Assembly (NCBI GenBank): GCA_964609245.1
Contig: CAZSSB010000001.1
Span: 62,001 to 126,000 of the forward strand
Source: JAFGCY01 sp964609245
GTDB lineage: Bacteria > 4484-113 > JAFGCY01
DNA: 64,000 nucleotides
Direction of reading: 5' to 3'
Under the pieces are notes generated by a model, which was not told where the DNA came from, searched no databases, and worked only from the letters and a program-made list of their open reading frames with translations. The translations under genes and the position numbers were made by a program. This document shows, in pieces, positions 49,457-56,494 of the stretch (position 1 is the stretch's first letter; each line of letters starts with the position of its first letter).

Positions 49457-50215
49457 GTGACGATGCCGGTATTTGAGACGCGCTCCCTCTGTCTGACCTA
49501 TCCGGACGGCACGCGCGCGCTCACGGGCGTCGATTTCCGCATCGCCGCCGGCGAGGTGGTGGCGGTGATCGGCCGCAGCGGGGCGGGCAAGTCCACCCTG
49601 CTGAGGTGCCTCAACGGCCTGCTGACGCCCACCAGCGGGCAGGTGCTGTTCCGCGGCACGCCGGTGCACTCCAGTCGGGCGCACGCGCGGATGGTGCGCC
49701 GCGACGTCGGGATGATCTTCCAGAGCTTCGGGCTGGTGCCGCGCGTCAGCGTGCTGACCAACGTGCTGATCGGCCGCAGCGGGCAGATTCCGCAGTGGCG
49801 CGGGGCGCTGTTCTTCTTCACCAGTGCCGAGAAGCAGCGGGGGCTCCGGGCGCTCAGCCGCGTCGAGATCCTCGACCAGTGGCAGAAGCGGCCGCGCGAT
49901 CTGAGCGGCGGCCAGCAGCAGCGCGTCGCCATCGCCCGCGCGCTGTGCCAGGACCCGGCGGTGCTGCTGGCGGACGAGCCGGTCTCCAGCCTCGATCCGG
50001 CCACGGCGCGCATCGTGCTGGACTACGCGGTGCGCATCTGCCGCGAGGAAGGGATCGCGATGGTCGCCAACCTGCACAGCGTGGCGCTGGCCCGCGAGTA
50101 CGGCGACAAGATCGTGGCGTTCCGTGACGGCCGCGTGGTCTTCGAGGGCGCGCCGGCCGCGCTGACCGAGGAAGTCCTGCAGGAGGTGTACGGTGAGCAC
50201 TTCGCCGACTTCTGA
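49457..50215 (+). CDS. phnC: Phosphonate-type ABC transporter ATP-binding protein
   Basis: A 252-residue ABC ATPase of the PhnC family. Walker A GRSGAGKST (about 37-45), Q-loop IFQSFGLV, signature LSGGQQQR, Walker B AVLLADEP and the switch His in ANLHSVALAREY are intact. The tail GAPAALTEEVLQEVYGEHF is typical of PhnC. GTG at 49457 or ATG at 49463 could be the start; both precede MPVFETRSLCL. The gene overlaps phnE by 23 bases, so translation is probably coupled. Substrate could be phosphonate, phosphite or phosphate. Confidence 0.88.
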   Translation: MTMPVFETRSLCLTYPDGTRALTGVDFRIAAGEVVAVIGRSGAGKSTLLRCLNGLLTPTSGQVLFRGTPVHSSRAHARMVRRDVGMIFQSFGLVPRVSVLTNVLIGRSGQIPQWRGALFFFTSAEKQRGLRALSRVEILDQWQKRPRDLSGGQQQRVAIARALCQDPAVLLADEPVSSLDPATARIVLDYAVRICREEGIAMVANLHSVALAREYGDKIVAFRDGRVVFEGAPAALTEEVLQEVYGEHFADF

Positions 50216-51194
50216 GCAGGACCACATCACGCCGCCGAGGCGCCGGCGCGGCTGGCGCGACCATCTGTGGTCGGGGCTCAAGTGGCTGGGGATCGCGCTG
50301 TTCGTGGCCTACCTCTGGGCCAGCTTCGTGCGCACCGAGTTCAACATGTATACGCTGGTCGCCGGCGCGAAGGACATCAAGCGCGTGATGAGCGAGCTGG
50401 CGCACCCCGACTTCAGCTGGTACGTCTACGAGACCGAGCGCGTGCCACTGCTGGACGAAGCGGGGCAGCCGCAGGTAGACAGCAGCGGCGAGCCGCTGAC
50501 CGAGAGCGCAGTCAAGCTCGGCGCCGATGGCCAGCCGATCATCAAGCTGGACTCCAGGACCGGTCGGCCCAAGTGGGGTACGCTGCCGACGCTGCTGGAC
50601 AGCATGAACGAGACGGTCCAGATCAGCCTGATCGGTACGCTGATCGCGGTGCTGCTCAGCTTCCCGCTGGCCTTCTTCGCCAGCCGCAATCTGACGCGCG
50701 GCAGCGCCGCGGGGCTGGTGCTCTACGGCACCACGCGCTTCATCTTCAACGTGCTCAGGGCTTTTCCACCGTTTATTCTGGCGATCATCTTCGTGTTCAT
50801 GGTGGGGCCGGGGCCGTTTCCGGGCGTGCTGGCGCTGGGGCTGCACAGCATTGGCATGCTGGGCAAGCTGTTCAGCGAGGCGATCGAGAGCGTCGATCCC
50901 GCCCCCGTCGAGGCGGTGCGCGCCACGGGCGCCAGCAACTTCCTGGTGGTCTGGTACGGCATCCTGCCGCAGGTGGTGCCGCAGTTCCTCAGTTTCAGCC
51001 TCTATCGCTGGGACATCAACATCCGCATGAGCATCATCCTGGGCATCGTCGGCGCGGGCGGCATCGGCTTCCTGCTGGATCAGTACATCCGGATGTTCCG
51101 CTACCAGCAGGCCTCAACGTGCTTCCTGATCATCCTGGTGGCGGTGACCCTGCTGGACTACGCCAGCGCCTGGTTCCGCGAGCGACTGGGGTAG
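50193..51194 (+). CDS. phnE: Phosphonate-type ABC transporter permease
   Basis: A 333-residue PhnE-type permease with about six membrane segments. MNETVQISLIGTLIAVLLSFPLAFFASRNL starts the permease core; EAVRATGASNFLVVWYGILPQVVPQF is the EAA-type loop that contacts PhnC; GIVGAGGIGFLLDQYI is typical of the family. A hydrophilic insert of about 70 residues (LLDEAGQPQVDSSGEPLT, KLDSRTGRPKWG) follows the first membrane segment. The GTG start lies inside the end of phnC. No substrate-binding protein (phnD) is found in the window. Confidence 0.88.
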   Translation: MSTSPTSEQDHITPPRRRRGWRDHLWSGLKWLGIALFVAYLWASFVRTEFNMYTLVAGAKDIKRVMSELAHPDFSWYVYETERVPLLDEAGQPQVDSSGEPLTESAVKLGADGQPIIKLDSRTGRPKWGTLPTLLDSMNETVQISLIGTLIAVLLSFPLAFFASRNLTRGSAAGLVLYGTTRFIFNVLRAFPPFILAIIFVFMVGPGPFPGVLALGLHSIGMLGKLFSEAIESVDPAPVEAVRATGASNFLVVWYGILPQVVPQFLSFSLYRWDINIRMSIILGIVGAGGIGFLLDQYIRMFRYQQASTCFLIILVAVTLLDYASAWFRERLG

Positions 51195-51200
51195 GCCGGG

Positions 51201-51785
51201 CTACTGCCGGCTCAGGCCAACCAGCCAGCGGAACTCGCTCGCCATCCAGCGCCCCAGTTCATAGAGCAGCCAGCACGCCAGCACGGGCAGCGCGGCCATC
51301 GCCGCCAGCGTGGCCAGCAGCGCCCGCTGCAGCAGCCGCCAATTCAACGCAGCTAGACCGATCATCAGCAGGAAGTCCGGCGCCAGCCAGATGAACAAGC
51401 CGCGAGGCGAACCGATGTAGCTTAGCTCTAGTGCGTAGATGTTGCTGATCAGGAGCAGCAAGTAGCTGGCGGCCAGCAGAGCCGCCCACGCAGCGCCAAG
51501 CCCAGGTGTCGTGCGGACCCTGATGGTAGGTGGCCAGTCCGCGGCGGGCGCCTCGTCTTCCGCGATGGACGATTCAAGCTCGGCTACCACCTGCTGTGCC
51601 GCATCGTACTGGCGCTCGTCGACCAGCACGTCAGCCCAGGGGCGCAGCTCGAAGGTGAAGCCGGGCTGCATCGGGATTTCGTTGAGCAGCTGCACGCTGT
51701 GAATGCCGCGGGCTTCCAGCTGATCGCGCACGGCGAGCGCCATGTACTCGCCCGTCGCTTGATAAACGACCCTCAGCTGTCCCAC
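51201..51785 (-). CDS. DUF2007-like protein with C-terminal membrane helices
   Basis: A 194-residue protein. The N-terminal part (LRVVYQATGEYMALAVRDQLEARGI, then VLVDERQYDAAQQVVAELES) resembles the small putative signal-transducing domain DUF2007. After a linker come about three hydrophobic segments (98-120, 125-145 and 150-178). The GTG start at 51785 is chosen over an ATG at 51815 because TATACT sits exactly six bases upstream of it and the first residues then match the domain start (compare MALVSVYRAADEFSAL in the protein at 53127). Convergent with phnE, 6 bases away. Confidence 0.6.
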   Translation of the reverse strand: MGQLRVVYQATGEYMALAVRDQLEARGIHSVQLLNEIPMQPGFTFELRPWADVLVDERQYDAAQQVVAELESSIAEDEAPAADWPPTIRVRTTPGLGAAWAALLAASYLLLLISNIYALELSYIGSPRGLFIWLAPDFLLMIGLAALNWRLLQRALLATLAAMAALPVLACWLLYELGRWMASEFRWLVGLSRQ

Positions 51786-51791
51786 GCTGAG

Positions 51792-51797
51792 AGTATA
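51792..51797 (-). promoter_or_regulatory. -10 element TATACT, leaderless-type start
   Basis: Exactly six bases separate TATACT from the GTG at 51785. Confidence 0.5.
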
Positions 51798-51878
51798 ACC
51801 GCGCCGCCGCTTCACCGGCCACGCCGGTCCATGTGCTACCGTGCTGGCTCACAATCAAGCCACCGGAGTATCCGCCTG

Positions 51879-53087
51879 ATGTCTGAGGAGCAGAGAGCAC
51901 CGAGCCGCGGCGCTGGCACAGCGGCCACCGCACTGCTGATCATTGCCGTCATCGCCGCCACGGTCGGCCTGGCCTGGCTGGCGCGCGCCGTGCTGGCCGA
52001 GCAGAAGGAGGAGATGCCGCAGCTGCCGGAGCTCAGACTCAGCGCCGAGATGACGCTGGGCCAGATCGCCCAGGCCAACGAGCTGCCGGCGAAGCTGATC
52101 GGCCGGGCGCTGGAAGCTGAGCTGCCCGATCAGGCTCAGACGACGCTCGGCGAACTGGGCATCGGCGTGGAGGACGCGCGCCGCGAGATCATCAAGGCGC
52201 ACGCGCTGATGATCGAGCGCCAGACCAAGGACTTCACCAAGATCTACCTCAAGTTCAGTCTCTGGATCCTGTTGCTGATCCTGCCGCTGGTGCTGCTGAT
52301 CCGGCGGCGCCTCAGCCGCGGCTGGCGGCTTGGGATGCTCGCGGGCGCGGTGCTGGTCTTCGGCATCATCCTGGGCAGCGACCCCTCGCCGATGGGCACC
52401 GTCAAGGACATGATCGCGCTGGGCGGGATGCACCGCGTGGTCTTCATCCCGCGCCTGATCGCGCTTGTCGTGTTTTTGCTTTTGGTCGTGGCCGCCAACA
52501 AGTTCATCTGCTCCTGGGGCTGCCAGCTGGGCACGCTGCAGGAACTGCTCTATCGGCTCAACCGTCGGGGCCAGAAGCGGCGCGGGGTGCTGCCGCTGCT
52601 GAAAATCCCCTACGCCGTCAGCAACGCCGTCCGCATCGCGTTCTTCGTCGTCTTCACCGTGGTGGCCTTCGCCTGGGCCTTCGATCTGATCGGCCCGATC
52701 GACCCGTTCAAGGTCTTCAACCCGCCGGTGCTGACCGCGCTGGGTGCGGGCTTCATCCTGCTGCTGCTGGTGCTCAGCCCGCTGATCTACCGGCCGTGGT
52801 GCCATCTGGCCTGTCCGTTCGGGCTGGTCAGCTGGCTGTTCGAGCGCCTCAGCTTCGTCAAGGTGCGCGTCGATTACGACAAGTGCATCGCCTGCAAGGC
52901 CTGCATGAACGACTGCCCCAGCGACGCGATGCGCGGCATTCTGCTCAGGCACAAGCTGCCCTCGGACTGCTTCAGCTGCGGCGACTGCCTGGCAAGCTGC
53001 CCGACAGGCGCGGTGCAGTTCACCCGCGCCGGCGGCGTGCCGCGCTCACAGCAGACGGCGGAGAAGCTGGCGAAGCTGCGGGGCTAG
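51879..53087 (+). CDS. NapH/NosR-like membrane ferredoxin protein
   Basis: A 402-residue membrane iron-sulfur protein. An N-terminal membrane anchor and exported-looking region (residues 15-115) are followed by four or five hydrophobic segments with two cysteine motifs at membrane edges (FICSWGCQLGTL and RPWCHLACPFG). At the C-terminus are two [4Fe-4S] ferredoxin motifs, CIACKACMNDCP and CFSCGDCLASCP. This layout is that of the NapH/NosR/CcoG-type quinol-to-periplasm electron-transfer proteins. No nap, nos or cco genes are nearby, so the partner is unknown. ATG at 51879 with CCGGAG 13 bases upstream. Confidence 0.82.
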   Translation: MSEEQRAPSRGAGTAATALLIIAVIAATVGLAWLARAVLAEQKEEMPQLPELRLSAEMTLGQIAQANELPAKLIGRALEAELPDQAQTTLGELGIGVEDARREIIKAHALMIERQTKDFTKIYLKFSLWILLLILPLVLLIRRRLSRGWRLGMLAGAVLVFGIILGSDPSPMGTVKDMIALGGMHRVVFIPRLIALVVFLLLVVAANKFICSWGCQLGTLQELLYRLNRRGQKRRGVLPLLKIPYAVSNAVRIAFFVVFTVVAFAWAFDLIGPIDPFKVFNPPVLTALGAGFILLLLVLSPLIYRPWCHLACPFGLVSWLFERLSFVKVRVDYDKCIACKACMNDCPSDAMRGILLRHKLPSDCFSCGDCLASCPTGAVQFTRAGGVPRSQQTAEKLAKLRG

Positions 53088-53126
53088 TGCTCGGGAAAGC
53101 GGTGACGGAGCATTCGGCGCCGGAGG

Positions 53127-53396
53127 CTACTCCTCTTCCGGCATGTCGATCGGCTGGGCCTCGGCCAATTCGCCCAGCGTGCCGCGGAAGGCGCCGATCA
53201 GTTCCTGGGCGCGATTGACGTCCTGCTCCTCGACCTGTACTTCACCCCAGCTGCCGCCGGACCGCATGTCAGGAATGCCGTATCCGGGTATCTGGTGGGA
53301 GCGGATCATCGCGCCGATGCCATTCTCGCGCAGCATATCGCGGATGGTCAGCGCGCTGAACTCGTCCGCGGCGCGATAGACGCTCACCAGCGCCAT
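53127..53396 (-). CDS. Stand-alone DUF2007-like protein, 89 aa
   Basis: MALVSVYRAADEFSALTIRD, then GIGAMIRSHQIPGYG and GEVQVEEQDVNRAQELIGAF: a complete DUF2007-type domain, a small ferredoxin-like fold thought to act in signalling. The tail is acidic (DMPEEE). The ATG at 53396 has GGAGGGAC just upstream. It lies 43 bases after the EF-hand lipoprotein gene on the same strand and may be co-transcribed with it. Confidence 0.68.
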   Translation of the reverse strand: MALVSVYRAADEFSALTIRDMLRENGIGAMIRSHQIPGYGIPDMRSGGSWGEVQVEEQDVNRAQELIGAFRGTLGELAEAQPIDMPEEE

Positions 53397-53439
53397 ATGT
53401 CCCTCCGAGGCGTCCGGCCAGCGGCCGGCCGCAGGTTTG

Positions 53440-55011
53440 CTACTCCGCGATGTTGACGATCTGCGGGTCGCCCAGTTCGGGGATGCCGACGGGCACGCCG
53501 TAGGTCGCGCCCCACAGATACAGGTAGACCGAGGACTGCGGGAAGCGGAAGCACTCCTCGTTGATGCCGTCGTCGATGCAGCGGAACTTGACGTAGCCGA
53601 CGAAGCCCTCGCCGTCCTTGGGCTCGTCCAGGTCCTTGCGCTGGGTGGCGTTGAAGCCCACCTCGCGATAGCCGTCGGCGATGTCGCCGACGTCGGCGCC
53701 GACGAACAGCGGCGGCTCCAGCAGGTTGGGATGCTCGGTGGACAGCTCATCGGTGTAGAACGCGACGCTGTCCACGTACTCCACCAGCGTGGAATCGTAC
53801 TCGAAGCGCACGTTGGCGCTGAACAGCCCCTCGACATTGGCGACCCTGACCCCGATGTAGAACTCGTTGCCAACGTTGAGCAGCTCACTCTTGGGCGCCT
53901 GAATCTCGAAGCTGAGCGCCACGCCCGGCGGCACCACCATGGTGGTCGCCACGTTGCTGACCGGCCCCTCCAGCGGCGTCTCGCCGGGCTTGCCGACCGG
54001 CACCACGTACCAGCCGAAGCTGCCGGGTTCCTCGGGGGTGTCGAGGAAGGTGTACTGCAGCCGCGTCTTCTGGCCGTTGTAGTCGCGCGGCGCCGACGGC
54101 CCCGTGGGCTCGGCGTTGTTGAGCACCTTCTCCCAGCGGCCGCTATCCGCGGGGTCGGGCTCTTCCTCGGGCTCAGCAAGCGGGGTGCGGTAGACGTTGT
54201 ACCCCGTGATGAAGCTGAGGAAGCTCTGGCCGATCGGCGTGATGTCGGCGACGGTGATCAGGCCGTCCTCGTCGCCGTCGACCACCTCGATCAGCGCCCA
54301 GTCATCTTCGCCTTCGACGGCGGGCTGATCGAAATAGAGCCCCAGCGGGGTGAGATCGTTGACGCCTACCTCACCGTCGAGGTTGTAGTCGCCGTTGTGG
54401 CGCTCAAACCAGCTCAGCGTCGCCGAGCTCTCGCCGTCGTAGATCGCCTGCAGATCCTTGACCTTGGAGCGCGGGACCTGGCTGATCTCCGCCGGTATCT
54501 TGGCCACGGGCTCGGCGCCCGCAGTGAAACTGACCACCGCCAGCGGCTCGGCCGGATCGAGCAGTGCCCCGCCGGTGCCGGTAACGGCGATCGCCACCAG
54601 CCCCCGGCGCACGATCGCCAGGCCCAGTCCGTCGCCGCGCTTTACCTCGGCGGACGTGACGTGCTCGCGCTCGGGGTCGAACCGCACGTACAGACTGGCG
54701 CTGGGCAGCGCCGCGTCGCTGTAGATCGCCAGCGTATCGCCGGCGGCCTCGAGGCGCAGCGCCGCCAGCGTCTCGGCGTCAGGCAGGTTGGCTGCGCCGA
54801 GCGCGCTGACGCGATAGCCGCCGCTGCTGACAAACGGCGCGGTCGCTAGCGCTTCCATCAGTGGCCTGACTTCGATGCTGGGCGCCAGCGGGTTCCAGGC
54901 GGCCGCCTTGCCCGCCGTCGGGTCCAGCTCCGGCTGCTCGAGGCTCAGGGCTCCGCCGCAGCCCGTCAGACACAGTACCAGCACGATCAGTGGGATAATT
55001 GCACGCATCAT
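53440..55011 (-). CDS. Lipoprotein with cohesin-like modules and an EF-hand pair
   Basis: A 523-residue lipoprotein (LTGC, Cys18). Order: a cohesin-like beta region at about 70-165 (LPSASLYVRFDPEREHVTSA, LLDPAEPLAVVSFTAG); FN3-like strand SATLSWFERHNG; EF loops DYNLDGEVGVND and DGDEDGLITVAD (about 208-255); return strand TGYNVYRTPLAEP and the rest of FN3 (YTFLDTPEEPGSFGWYVVPV, to about 355); a second, clearer cohesin-like module at about 364-504 (NEFYIGVRVANVEGLFSANV, FEYDSTLVEYVD, FVGYVKFRCID). Cohesins bind dockerins in cellulosomes; both partners' folds in one lipoprotein suggest a surface assembly role, by inference. Start: GGAAGGAAC before ATG 55011. Confidence 0.75.
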   Translation of the reverse strand: MMRAIIPLIVLVLCLTGCGGALSLEQPELDPTAGKAAAWNPLAPSIEVRPLMEALATAPFVSSGGYRVSALGAANLPDAETLAALRLEAAGDTLAIYSDAALPSASLYVRFDPEREHVTSAEVKRGDGLGLAIVRRGLVAIAVTGTGGALLDPAEPLAVVSFTAGAEPVAKIPAEISQVPRSKVKDLQAIYDGESSATLSWFERHNGDYNLDGEVGVNDLTPLGLYFDQPAVEGEDDWALIEVVDGDEDGLITVADITPIGQSFLSFITGYNVYRTPLAEPEEEPDPADSGRWEKVLNNAEPTGPSAPRDYNGQKTRLQYTFLDTPEEPGSFGWYVVPVGKPGETPLEGPVSNVATTMVVPPGVALSFEIQAPKSELLNVGNEFYIGVRVANVEGLFSANVRFEYDSTLVEYVDSVAFYTDELSTEHPNLLEPPLFVGADVGDIADGYREVGFNATQRKDLDEPKDGEGFVGYVKFRCIDDGINEECFRFPQSSVYLYLWGATYGVPVGIPELGDPQIVNIAE

Positions 55012-55100
55012 GTTCCTTCCGGCAAGTACAGCCTTTGTTACCATCGCTCGGTCGACAAATGGCGTAGCTGCCCCTCTGGTTCTGGTGAGACTAACCGCAC

Positions 55101-55108
55101 ATTATAAC
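55101..55108. promoter_or_regulatory. Overlapping divergent -10 elements
   Basis: ATTATAAC contains TATAAC reading right (55103-55108, toward recO) and TATAAT reading left (55106-55101, toward the cohesin-like lipoprotein), so two polymerases could not use it at once. Confidence 0.4.
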
Positions 55109-55145
55109 AACCGGTGGCCTGTGCCGGGGGTCCGGAAGCACCGCC

Positions 55146-55958
55146 GTGGCGGCTGAGGAGCGCAGACACCGCGCCATACTGGTGGGGATCAGCCCGCATG
55201 CCGAGAGCGACGCCGTGGTGCGGCTGTTCGCGGACGGCCGGGGCGCGCTGGTGGCCCGCGCCCGTGGGCTGCGCAAGGCACAGAGCAAGCTGGCGCCGCG
55301 GCTGCAGCCCGCCGACGAGCTGGAGGTGCGGACCGCGGCCGGCCGCGGCGGGGTGGGGCTGCTGATCGGCGTCGAGCCGGTCCGAAGCCATCCACACTGG
55401 CGCGCCGACCTGGGCCTGCTGGCGCTGTACTGGTTCATGGCGGAATGCCTGTACGTCGGCGCCGGTGAAGAGCAGGTCAACGCCGACATGTACCGCCTGC
55501 TGGCGAACCTGCTGCGCAGTGAACCGGACGGCGAGCTGCGCTATGGCGCGGCGGCGGTGTTCAGCCTGAAGCTGCTGGGGCTGCACGGCCTGCTGGCCGA
55601 CCTGAGCTGCTGCGCGCTCGACGGCCACGCGCTGGCGCCGGACGAACCGGCCCACCTGCTGCCCCGCGGGGACGGGCTGGTGGGCCGCGCGGCCTATAAC
55701 GAGCACTACGCGCGCAGCGGCGGCGGCATGCTCAGGCTCGATGCGGAGCGGCGGCGGCGCTGGCTGACGCTGCTGACCGGCGCGCTGCTGGACTATCCCG
55801 CGGTAGGAGCCGACCAGCTGGATGCCGCGTTGCTGATTCAGCATGCGGCACGGCTGCTGAGCGGAACTGCGGCCGCCCCGATCCGCAGCGTGCAGTTCCT
55901 GGTGCAGCAGTGGCGGCTGCCCACCCTTGAGGAGTTGCTGCGCGACCAGCACCTCTAG
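55146..55958 (+). CDS. recO: DNA repair protein RecO
   Basis: A 270-residue RecO. The N-terminal OB fold (AILVGISPHAESDAVVRLFA, GALVARARGLRKAQSKLAPRLQP) is followed by the helical domain (FSLKLLGLHGLLADLSCC). RecO with RecR loads RecA onto SSB-coated single-stranded DNA. The usual four-cysteine zinc finger is reduced to a CC pair here, as in several lineages. The GTG at 55146 fits the expected N-terminus although no ribosome site is obvious. Confidence 0.85.
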   Translation: MAAEERRHRAILVGISPHAESDAVVRLFADGRGALVARARGLRKAQSKLAPRLQPADELEVRTAAGRGGVGLLIGVEPVRSHPHWRADLGLLALYWFMAECLYVGAGEEQVNADMYRLLANLLRSEPDGELRYGAAAVFSLKLLGLHGLLADLSCCALDGHALAPDEPAHLLPRGDGLVGRAAYNEHYARSGGGMLRLDAERRRRWLTLLTGALLDYPAVGADQLDAALLIQHAARLLSGTAAAPIRSVQFLVQQWRLPTLEELLRDQHL

Positions 55959-55987
55959 CGGTCCGGCGGGAACTGCGCGGCGGCGGG

Positions 55988-56494
55988 TTAGCTCGACTGG
56001 CTTTCGAGCAGGGAGATCAGCTTCAGCAGACGCGGATCGTCGGTGAGGCCGCGGGCCTGTTTCAGAGCCTTCAGTCCGGCCTCCAGGTCGCCGCGCTGGA
56101 CGAACAGCGCCGCCGCGACCAGCGCCACCACCGCCGGCTGGCTGGCCAGTTCCTCCTGGGGCAGCGCCTGCAGCTCCCGCTGCGCCGTTTCGCCGTCGCC
56201 CTGCGAGATGTGCTGAATGACGCGCAGCATCCCGCGGCTGGCTGCGGGCGCGGCTGCGGCGGCCCCCGACTCGGCGGGCTGGTCCGGCTCGCCGGTGGGC
56301 GGGTCGGCCAGCAGCACGGGCGGCTGGGGCTCGGCGGGCCGCGGGGGGCCGTCGGGGCCCTGCTGCGCCACGAGCTGCACCAGGTTGCCGAGGCGGTCCG
56401 ACAGCTCGTCCACGCGCTGCTCCAGCTCCAGCAGCCGGATGCGGATCGCCGTCAGTTCGCCGTCGGGCGGGGTGGAGGCCTCGCTATCGGTCAT
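55988..56494 (-). CDS. Small helical protein, third gene of the TPR operon
   Basis: A 168-residue acidic protein. An N-terminal coiled coil (IRIRLLELEQRVDELSDRL) is followed by a Pro/Ala-rich linker and a C-terminal TPR-like region (GDGETAQRELQALPQEE, QRGDLEAGLKALKQARGL). Its ATG overlaps the stop of the large TPR gene (ATGA), a sign of translational coupling. No function assigned. Confidence 0.72.
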   Translation of the reverse strand: MTDSEASTPPDGELTAIRIRLLELEQRVDELSDRLGNLVQLVAQQGPDGPPRPAEPQPPVLLADPPTGEPDQPAESGAAAAAPAASRGMLRVIQHISQGDGETAQRELQALPQEELASQPAVVALVAAALFVQRGDLEAGLKALKQARGLTDDPRLLKLISLLESQSS

